Origin: Verrucomicrobiales bacterium | Lineage (GTDB): Bacteria; Verrucomicrobiota; Verrucomicrobiia; Limisphaerales; CAIMTB01 | DNA: 32,152 nucleotides | Direction: 5' to 3' | Assembly: GCA_016795425.1 (NCBI GenBank) | Contig: JAEUHG010000130.1 | Span: 76,093-108,244, forward strand | In this document: one piece after another, positions 22,532-31,100 of the stretch | Numbering within the stretch: the first letter of the stretch is position 1 | Layout of the letters: each line of letters starts with the position of its first letter | Notes under the pieces: generated by a model | Seen by the model: the letters and a program-made list of their open reading frames with translations, nothing else | Told to the model about the DNA's origin: nothing | Database searches by the model: none | Program-made: the position numbers and the translations under genes

Positions 22532-25345
22532 ATGAGTGCCCGCCTTTGCCTTGCCTCCTGCTTCCTCCCACTGAACGCCGACAACTGCCAATGGTGGCAT
22601 CGCCTTCGGGAGGACCTGAGCCGACAAGGCCTCGACCTGGTACTGATCTCCGCCACTCCGCCCCAGGATCCCTCGCTTCCCGTCATCACCGTGCCCCTGT
22701 GGCTCCATGGTTTCGGCCAGGCATACAAGGTCCCGACATCCCCGATAACCCTCGAACAACCCCTGGCCCAAGCCCTCGCCTCCAGGGATCGGTCCTGGTC
22801 CAAACAGGAGAACCGCGACTTGGCGGAATTCTATTCCGGACTCGCCGTCTGCCAGCACGTCCTCCGTACCCTTCTTAAGGAGCTCCAACCCGCCGCGGTG
22901 ATGGTCTGGGGTTCGTCCCTCCCCCAAAGCGTCGTCCTCCAACACCTCGCCATCCAACACGGGATTCCCTGCTGGGTCCTCGAGCGTGGCCTGCTCCCAC
23001 GAACGCTGATGGTCGAAATGGCCGGCAATGGCGGATGCACCGAACTCAACTGGAGCTTCTCCGCCCTCCAAGGCCAGCGCTTCGCCAATACCACCCACCG
23101 CTTCACCGCAGCCCAACAAGCCCTTCGAAACGCTGACGCGAGCATCGATTCCCGCACCGAAGGATCCACCCCCGAATCCGTCCGGAGAAAACTCAACCCC
23201 GACGGACGCCGGATCATTGCCGCTCTCCTTCAACACGACCTCGCCAGCGGCCTCATCCCCACCTCGTACCTCGGTTCCAAAATCCATGCCCCGGGCATCG
23301 GTTCCTCCACCGACCTCATCCGGGAACTCGCCCGTATTCTGGCCCAGGAACCGGATTGCCGGCTCATCGTCAAACCCCACCCGATGGATACGACCGATTA
23401 CACCCGCTGGGACAACGGTCGAATCCGCATCGCGCGGGATGTCCAGGTCGGTGCGCTCATGGAAGCCGCCGATGTCGTGGTCTGCATGACCAGCACCACC
23501 CAGTTCGAGGCGGTCCTCCGCGAAAAACCCGTCGTCCTGCTCGCCCGCAGCGCCCTGTCGGGAAAAGGTATCGCCTACGAAACCAAGAGCTCCGCCGACC
23601 TCCTTCCGGCGGTCCGACTCGCCCTGCTCCGGGATCGTTTCGAAGACCGCATGTCGCGCGGACGCCGATTCCTCGACTTCGTCCTCAGCCAGTTCCTTAT
23701 CCACCTCGATTCGAATGCCTCCCAGGGTCCCTCGCTCCAGGATCTCGCCCGGTTCCTCGCTGATAATGCCCTGCCCATCGAACCCAATGTGAGCCTTTCG
23801 GACCGACTCCTCGCCGCCCGCGATCTCTTCACCCTTTGGGAAGGCGGCGACCTCAAGGCCATCGAGTCCGCCGAGAACGCCTGCGAACAAGAGCAACACT
23901 CCACCGGAGAAACCGAGGACGCCCCGGCCACCGCCCGTATCCTCCCCGGCGTCTATCCCCTGGAACTCTACCGCGTCCGCAACCGCAGCGCATTCGAGGA
24001 GATCTGGACCGAACGCTATGCGGGAGCCATCGCCGGTCAGCAATCCCAGTTAACCTCCCGGTCCGAACCCTTTTCCCTCCCGGGATACTGCGTCGTCTGC
24101 GGTGGCGAAACCCGCCTTACCACCGACTTCCTCTTTTCCCGACCGGATTCCGCGGGCCGGCTCGCCCCGGCTTGGCGCGAACGCCAGATTTGCGAGTGCG
24201 GACTCAACTGCCGACAGCGATCCTGCTTTCATATCCTCGTCGACGCCCTCGGCCTGCCTCGAGATGCCGACATCTATTGCACCGAACAAAACGGCGCGCT
24301 CTTTCGCCAGATCCGACGCGCCTTTCCGCGTTCAGTCGGCAGCGAATTCCTCGGCGACCAAATCCCGCTCGGCGGCCTCACGCCGGAAGGCATCCGCAAC
24401 GAGGACATCACCCGTCTCACCTTCCGGGACAGCTCATTGGATTGCATCTTCAGCCTCGATGTCCTGGAGCACGTGCCCCAGTACCAGGCCGCCCTTTCGG
24501 AATTCGCCCGCTGCCTGAAACCCGGCGGCCGACTCCTTCTGACCGTCCCATTCGACTTCGCCAAGGATGCCACAGTCGTCCGGGCCAGTGTTCGCACCGA
24601 CGGCACCATCGAGCACCACCTGCCACCGGTGCATCGCGGCGAATCCGATCAACCTCAGGATACCCTCTGCTTCCATGAATTCGGCTGGGACCTGCTCGAC
24701 GCCATGCGCGAAGCCGGGTTCAACGACGTGGCCGCCCACATCTTCACCGCACCCGCTTACGGCTATATCGGACTTCAATACGTCCTGCTCGGCACCCGCC
24801 GGCTCGGCCCGCGGGCCCATTCCACGCCACGCCGCGCCAACACCAGCGCCGCTCCGGCACGACTCAAGGCGTCCGCCCTCCCCTCCGCTGAGGATGGACT
24901 CACCCACCTCCGACAGGCCGTTCAATTGTTGAATGACGGCCAATGGCACTCCGCGGCCATTGCCGCCCGCGCCGCCCACCGCCTGCTTCCGGATTCCATC
25001 GAGGCCCTTCAGATCCTCGCTGAAATTCTCCAGCGCCAACACGCCTGGGAAGATGCCGGCGCCGTCCTGGTCATTCTCACTCGCAAACTCCCCGACGACC
25101 TCGCCGCCTGGAAAGCCCGTGTCGATTGCGCACGTAAAGCGGGCCACCAGGTGCTCACCGAACTCGTCGTCGAGGAAGCCGTCGAACGGCATCCCGAATG
25201 GGCCCCCGTCCTCAAGGATTCCGCACCACGCCCCACCACCCCCCCACCAACCCCTACCGTTTCACTGCCCAGTTCAGGCACCGACGAAGAGGCATCCACC
25301 GATCTGCTCGCCGTCGGCGTGGAAGGAAGAGGCCATGACCACTAA
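22532..25345 (+). CDS. Large fusion: GT-B/capsule-type transferase, methyltransferase, TPR
   Basis: 937 residues from the ATG at 22532; a longer in-frame start at 22475 adds only a basic, non-conserved stretch. Residues about 80-400 resemble capsule-polysaccharide (KpsC/KpsS-like) GT-B enzymes, with RLIVKPHPMD near 275 and VVCMTSTTQFEAVLREKPVV after it. Residues about 515-760 form a methyltransferase of the Cys-motif type: YCVVCGG, then CECGLNCRQRSC, DIYCTEQNG in place of a GxGxG motif, SLDVLEHVP near 640 and KPGGRLLLTVPF. Two or three TPR-like repeats (about 788-860) and a Pro-rich tail follow. It should build or modify a surface glycan or glycoprotein in the cytoplasm. Its end overlaps the next gene by 11 bases. 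Acceptor and sugar are unknown. Confidence 0.85.
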   Translation: MSARLCLASCFLPLNADNCQWWHRLREDLSRQGLDLVLISATPPQDPSLPVITVPLWLHGFGQAYKVPTSPITLEQPLAQALASRDRSWSKQENRDLAEFYSGLAVCQHVLRTLLKELQPAAVMVWGSSLPQSVVLQHLAIQHGIPCWVLERGLLPRTLMVEMAGNGGCTELNWSFSALQGQRFANTTHRFTAAQQALRNADASIDSRTEGSTPESVRRKLNPDGRRIIAALLQHDLASGLIPTSYLGSKIHAPGIGSSTDLIRELARILAQEPDCRLIVKPHPMDTTDYTRWDNGRIRIARDVQVGALMEAADVVVCMTSTTQFEAVLREKPVVLLARSALSGKGIAYETKSSADLLPAVRLALLRDRFEDRMSRGRRFLDFVLSQFLIHLDSNASQGPSLQDLARFLADNALPIEPNVSLSDRLLAARDLFTLWEGGDLKAIESAENACEQEQHSTGETEDAPATARILPGVYPLELYRVRNRSAFEEIWTERYAGAIAGQQSQLTSRSEPFSLPGYCVVCGGETRLTTDFLFSRPDSAGRLAPAWRERQICECGLNCRQRSCFHILVDALGLPRDADIYCTEQNGALFRQIRRAFPRSVGSEFLGDQIPLGGLTPEGIRNEDITRLTFRDSSLDCIFSLDVLEHVPQYQAALSEFARCLKPGGRLLLTVPFDFAKDATVVRASVRTDGTIEHHLPPVHRGESDQPQDTLCFHEFGWDLLDAMREAGFNDVAAHIFTAPAYGYIGLQYVLLGTRRLGPRAHSTPRRANTSAAPARLKASALPSAEDGLTHLRQAVQLLNDGQWHSAAIAARAAHRLLPDSIEALQILAEILQRQHAWEDAGAVLVILTRKLPDDLAAWKARVDCARKAGHQVLTELVVEEAVERHPEWAPVLKDSAPRPTTPPPTPTVSLPSSGTDEEASTDLLAVGVEGRGHDH

Positions 25346-28064
25346 TTCAACAACTCCAGCCTGGGAGCAGGACGAATCCCTGCGCCACCTCCGGAATCGC
25401 ATCGAGGCTCAGCCACGCAGTCTGCGGGCCGTCTCCTTCGACTGCTTCGATACCCTCGTCCTCCGCCTCTGCGCCGAACCGTCCGAACTCTTCGTCGAAG
25501 TCGGCCGTCAACTGGCTGCCCAGGACCTCCTCGCCGTCCCGCTCACTCCTTCTGAATTCCGAGCCGCCCGCATGGCCGCCGACGAGCGCGCCCGGGACGC
25601 CGCGACCCAGAAGGGCAAGTCTTCCGAAATCACCCTCTCCCAGATCTACCACGAACTCCGTCGCGTCGTCCGCGATGTCTCCAAGGCCCGCGATCTCGAG
25701 TTCCAGATCGAACGCGACTTCTGCTTCCTCAACCCTGCCACCGCGGCGCTCGCCCGCGACCTCGTGCAGGCCGGCATCTCCGTCGCTATCATTTCCGACA
25801 CCTACTTCACTCGCGCCCAGATCGAAATCCTCTTGCGCGACGGCGGTCTCGATCCCGCCTTGTTCAGCACCATCCTCGTCTCGTGTGAACAAGGCTCTGC
25901 CAAGTGGAACGGTCACCTCTATCACGATCTGATCCGACACTTCGGCATCCATCCCTCGGAACTTCTTCACCTCGGCGACAACCCTCACGCCGATATCCAG
26001 GCCGCCGCCCAGTTCGGCATCGAGACGGTTCACTACTATAAATCGAACTCCCACCTCGACGCGGTCTTCAACGGCGAACGCAGCCTCCTTCGTTCCCAGA
26101 TCCCTCCCGCCGGTTCGCTCAATGCCCTCCGCGTCATGGTCGCCCGACGCGCCGACTCCCCCAAAGACCCCTTTCGTGATGGCGCCCTCGTCTTCGGCCC
26201 CATCCTCAGCCGCTATGCCGACTGGTGCGTCCAACGCTTCCAGGAAGCCGGCGTCCGTACCGTCCTCGCCCTCATGCGCGAAGGCGATCTCCTCGGCGTC
26301 CTCGTGGAACAAGCCGCTCAGCGGGCCGGCGTGTCCCTCAACATCCAACCGTGCTTCGTCTCGCGCATGGCCACCGCTCGCGCCGCCATGTCCGAAGTCA
26401 CTCCATCCAAGGCGGCCGAACTGCTCGAAGGCAGCGCCTACCTCACCCCACAGGCCGTTTTCGACATCCTCGGCGTCGGCGAGGAAGCGTCCAAGTGCCT
26501 CGACGCCGAGGCCCGCGCCAAACCCCTCGCCACCGCCCAAAGCGTGGCTGGCCTCATCCATCTGCTCTTCAAACTCCCCCGCATGCGCGACCTCATCGAG
26601 GCTCGCCGCGTCACCTGCCACGCCCTCGCCTTCGAATACCTCTCTCAACTCGTCAACGATGATAAGGTCGTCGGTGTTCTCGACCTCGGCTGGTCCGGCA
26701 GCATCCAACGCAATATCACCCGCATCCTTCGCAACGGCGGCCGCGATATCCACTCCGTCGGCTGCTATCTCGCCTGCACCCGGCGCGCCGGACGCCTCGT
26801 CCTCGACGGCGATCTGGCCCATGGGTACCTCGACAGCGATTGGGCCGGCGTCACCATCCTTCCAGAAGTCGCCATCAACGCCCCCATCGGCAGTACCGAT
26901 GGCTACGCCCGCAATTCCGACGGAATCGTCGTCCCAGTCCTCGGCCCTTACGACATCACTCCGGAAGAACGCCACACCAAGTCCCGTCTGCGCGACGGCA
27001 TTCTGGCGTTTCAACAGGATTGGCTCGATCTCCGCGCCGCGAAATCAAAGGCCGCCCTCTCCGATGCCATGCTCAATGACATCGATCGCCAGGCGTCCGC
27101 CACCCTCGCGCGTCTGCTCGATTACCCAACCAAACCGGAAGCCGAACGTCTCGGAGTTCTTCGCCACGACGAAAATTACTTCGGCAGCAATCTTAGCGCA
27201 CCGCTTTGCGACGACGAGACCCCTCGAAAACTGCGCCGCGAAGGCATCCAGGGCCTCTTCCAAGCCTCGCGCTGCTACTGGCCTCAAGGCATCGTCGCCC
27301 GAACCCACCCCAGACTCGTCTCCGCCCTTCGCGCCCGGTGGTCGGACCCGATCGCTCTCGGTCGTCTCGGCGCCTGGCACGGGATCGCCCTCCAGGACGG
27401 TGGCATCACCGATGAGGAACTCTCCTCACTCGGCACCCTCCTGCACGGCCTCGCCATCGACCAGGTCATCTTCACGGGCCCCCTCGCCCCCGTCGTCGAA
27501 GAAGTCTTCACCGTCCTGTGGCAGTCAAGATCGCGTTCCAAGACCCCCATTCAGGATCGACCCCGACTCATCTGTACCCAAAGCCTCGACCCAGCCCGCC
27601 TCCATCCTGACCTCACCGCCCAGTGCGCCAGTGTCCCCGGCAAACTCACCGAGATCGACACCTTCCGCAATCTGCGCCGGCTCATCGCGCCGAAAGCCAA
27701 TGTAGCCCTGGTCCTCACCACCGACCTCGCCGCCGACGAAGCCTCGGCACTCCTCAACGCTCTCGCTCCGTTCCTCGGTCCACAAGGGACCGTCCTCGCC
27801 GCCTGCGGACGTTTCGACCGCCACTCGGTCGCCGACGACGCCACCCTCGCCCCCACGATCAATGCATGGCAATCCACACTGGGGCAGGAACTGGGCTATG
27901 GCCTCTGGACGCCCCCTGCCGCCGGACGCCACCACGCCTTCAACTGGATCGTCTTTCGCCGATCTCCGGAGGCCGGCGTCTGGAACCGGCAATGGACCCT
28001 CACCGTGTCGGACCTGGCTCTCGCCACTCAAACACAACCCGATCCTCTCCTGGTCGGCGTGTAA
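25335..28064 (+). CDS. COG5610-like HAD-superfamily protein
   Basis: 909 residues from the ATG at 25335, with GGAAGAGG upstream; an in-frame opening to 24933 overlaps the previous gene in another frame and is discarded. The N-terminal HAD domain (about 30-235) shows motif I as SFDCFDTLV, motif II as IISDTY near 153 and motif IV as LGDNPHADI near 213. In motif I the second Asp of DxD is not in place, so phosphatase activity is uncertain. The middle region includes VLDLGWSGSIQRN near 450, a block I associate with COG5610-type proteins found in surface polysaccharide gene clusters. The last 250 residues are not recognised. It is translationally linked to the GT-B gene upstream and followed after 48 bases by the triple glycosyltransferase. 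Confidence 0.82.
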   Translation: MTTNSTTPAWEQDESLRHLRNRIEAQPRSLRAVSFDCFDTLVLRLCAEPSELFVEVGRQLAAQDLLAVPLTPSEFRAARMAADERARDAATQKGKSSEITLSQIYHELRRVVRDVSKARDLEFQIERDFCFLNPATAALARDLVQAGISVAIISDTYFTRAQIEILLRDGGLDPALFSTILVSCEQGSAKWNGHLYHDLIRHFGIHPSELLHLGDNPHADIQAAAQFGIETVHYYKSNSHLDAVFNGERSLLRSQIPPAGSLNALRVMVARRADSPKDPFRDGALVFGPILSRYADWCVQRFQEAGVRTVLALMREGDLLGVLVEQAAQRAGVSLNIQPCFVSRMATARAAMSEVTPSKAAELLEGSAYLTPQAVFDILGVGEEASKCLDAEARAKPLATAQSVAGLIHLLFKLPRMRDLIEARRVTCHALAFEYLSQLVNDDKVVGVLDLGWSGSIQRNITRILRNGGRDIHSVGCYLACTRRAGRLVLDGDLAHGYLDSDWAGVTILPEVAINAPIGSTDGYARNSDGIVVPVLGPYDITPEERHTKSRLRDGILAFQQDWLDLRAAKSKAALSDAMLNDIDRQASATLARLLDYPTKPEAERLGVLRHDENYFGSNLSAPLCDDETPRKLRREGIQGLFQASRCYWPQGIVARTHPRLVSALRARWSDPIALGRLGAWHGIALQDGGITDEELSSLGTLLHGLAIDQVIFTGPLAPVVEEVFTVLWQSRSRSKTPIQDRPRLICTQSLDPARLHPDLTAQCASVPGKLTEIDTFRNLRRLIAPKANVALVLTTDLAADEASALLNALAPFLGPQGTVLAACGRFDRHSVADDATLAPTINAWQSTLGQELGYGLWTPPAAGRHHAFNWIVFRRSPEAGVWNRQWTLTVSDLALATQTQPDPLLVGV

Positions 28065-28112
28065 GGCCCTACCGTTCGCCACCCACAATCCGATCGACCG
28101 CCACTCTTCGAC

Positions 28113-31100
28113 ATGAAACCGGCCCAACGCACCCAGCAGACGCCGCTGGTCTCCATCGTCATCCCGGTCTTCAACAAGTGCGACCTGACGCTGCAGTGCC
28201 TTCGCTCATTGGCCAAGGTCACCAGCCACGTCCCCCACGAAATCATCGTGGTCGACAACGCCTCCACGGACGCCACTCCCCGTGAAATGGCCAAGCAGTC
28301 CCACCCGGTCCGGTACCTGCGCAATGAGTCGAATCGCAACTTCGCCGGTGCCTGCAACCAGGGCGCCGCCGCCGCCAACGGCCGTTATCTCGTCTTCCTC
28401 AACAACGATACCGTCCCGCTCCAGGGCTGGCTGGACGCCCTCATCGACGAGGCCCGCACTCACCCGGAAGTCGCCATCGTCGGTTCCCGACTCCTTTACG
28501 AAAATGGCCTGGTTCAACACGCCGGGATCGCTTTCGGCCGCGAATCGCGCAGCCCCTACCACCCTTACCGCTTCCTCCGTGCGGATGATCCCCTGGTCAA
28601 TCGACGCCGCGAACTTCAAGCCATCACCGCCGCCTGCATCCTCGTGCGACCCCGTTGGTTTCAGAACTGCGGCGGATTCGACGAATCCTTTCTCAACGGA
28701 TACGAGGACCTCGACCTTTGCCTCCAAGTCCGCCGTGCCGGCGGCACCATCGTCTATCAACCTCGCAGTGCGCTCTTCCACCTGGAAAGCCAGACCCCCG
28801 GGCGCATGCGCCATGACAACGAGAATCGGAAGCGGTTCTTCCGCCGCTGGACCGACACCCTCCTTTCCGACGAGGACGCCTTCTATTTCGCCGACGGCTA
28901 TCGCATCGCCGAACTTCGCGAAGGCCGCCCCGAAAGCCCGCGTCTCGTCCGCTTCGATTCCGACGAGGATCGCCTCCTGTGGTCCACGGTCGCCCTCTCC
29001 CAGCAACACGCCGCCGCACGCCGCCGTCAGGAGTTGATCGCCGCGGTCGCCGAAACCCATCGCTGGCCCGAGGAGACCTCCATCCGCCGTTGGGCCGGCA
29101 TCCTCGCCGCGCGTCTCGACCTCCACGGCGCGGCCCGCGAACACTTCCAGGCCGCCCTCAATGCCGGCGATGACGCCGAGCTTCGCACCTACCTCAGCAC
29201 CGCCCATCCCGACCTCCAGGGCGGCAGTGCCAGCCGCCGCTGGGAAAGCATCCTGAAATGCGGTCTCGAAGGCCCCGACCGCCGCGACCTCAATACCGCC
29301 GAGGCCGCTCTCGAAACCGCCCTCTTGCGCGGAGCCCCGGCCCACTTTGTCCTGCCGGCACTCGCGCGCACCGCGCGACGCATCGACCCCGCACAAGCCG
29401 AAGCGTTCGACGAGGCGCTGAAATCGCTCCCACACCCGGACCCGGCGACGGCCCGGGAACTCGACGGCGCTCCCCTGCCACGCCGACCACTGCCGACGTC
29501 GACCCCTCCCTCCGCCACCCCTCCGCCGCCCGAATCGTGTGCGGCGCCAGAGCCGGCTCCCGAAGGCAACCCGGCCGGTGAAACCACTCTGGTTTCGATC
29601 GTCATCCTCGTTCTCAACCAGCTCGAACACACGCAACGCTGCCTGGAAAGCGTCCATCGCTTCACCCCCATCGAACATGAAATCCTCCTTGTCGATAATG
29701 GGTCCGACAAGGACACCGCCGACTGGCTGGCGTCTTACGCCACGGCTCATCGCGAGGTCCGTCTGATTCGCAACCATGAAAACCGCGGGTTCGCCGCCGG
29801 AAACAATCAGGCCCTCGCCATCGCTCGCGGAACCCACGTCCTCCTCCTCAACAACGACACCGTCGTCACCGCCGGCTGGATCGAACGTATGCTCTCGGTT
29901 CTCCACCGAGTGCCCGGCGCCGGCATCGTCGGCCCCCGATCCAATCGTGTCGCCGGTCCACAGCTCGTCGAACACCCCGGCTATTCCGACCTCGACCAAC
30001 TCCCTGAATTCGCCGCCAGCTGGGCCGCCAAGAACAACGGCAAGTCACGCCCGGTCGGCCGTGTCATTGGCTTCTGCCTCCTCGCCCGCAAAGCCGTCAT
30101 CGAGGCGGTCGGTGGCCTCGACGAACGATTTGGCTCCGGCAACTTCGAGGATGACGACTTCTGCCTCCGAGCTCGCCTCGCCGGTTTCGAATCGCGCATC
30201 GCCGATGATGCGTTTGTTCACCACGTCGGCAGCCAGACTTTCCAAGGCGCCCGTATCGATTACCGCGCCGCCATGCTGAATAACTGGGCTCTCTTCAAGG
30301 AGAAATGGAACATCCCCGCCGAGACCTCTCTCGACGGAGGCTACCGCCTGCCTTCCGGCCTCAAACCCGGCGAACCGATCCGCACCTCGCTCCCCAACCT
30401 CCACGCCACCCACGACGCCTCGCTTGACGGCAAGTCCTGGACCGATCACACGCTACGTGCCTCGCCGCCGAAACCCGACGACACGTCTCACGGACCCACC
30501 CCCGCCAAAGCGGCGGTCATCCAACTCCCTGCCTGCGCGCGTCTCGGCCATCTCGGATCTGCCCGCGGTCACCTGGACCATCGGCACCTTCGTGAAGCCT
30601 GGCAGGCCACGCTTCAAGCCCTCGAAGAACGCCCGTTCCACCCGGAGGCCCTGCTCCTTATGGCCGAAATCGCCGATGCCGCAGGTGATTCGGCAGCGGC
30701 ATACCAATGCGCCCAGCGCGCGTGCGACCTCGCTCCCGACTGGAAAACCGCCCGCCGCGCTCTCAAGAAAATTCATCGCGGGGGCAAGCCCGCCAAGCAC
30801 GGGTGGCTGGTCCTCCCCTCCTCCATCAAACCGCAATCCCCGCGCCCCGTTCCCCGGCTCTCCGTCTGCCTCATCGTTCGCAACGAGGAGCAATTCCTCG
30901 AGCGCTGCCTCGCCTCCGTCAAACCCATCGCCCATCAAATCGTCGTTCTCGACACCGGATCCACCGACCGCACCGTGGAGATCGCCCGTCAATGGGGCGC
31001 CGAAGTGCATGCCTTCACGTGGTGCGATGACTTCGCCGCCGCCCGCAATGCCTGCCTGGAGCACGCCACCGGGGATTGGATCCTCCAACTCGATGCCGAC

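Noticed and set aside
22340..24043. 567-codon minus-strand open frame opposite the GT-B gene
   Set aside because: Mirror of high-GC third positions on the real gene; Gly/Glu-rich, no domain, no ribosome site. The same applies to long minus-strand frames at 25347-27014, 28206-29999 and 30453-32144.
25675..27705. Plus-strand open frames in the second frame of the HAD gene
   Set aside because: Low-complexity Ser/Pro/Ala translations overlapping a protein with clear HAD motifs.
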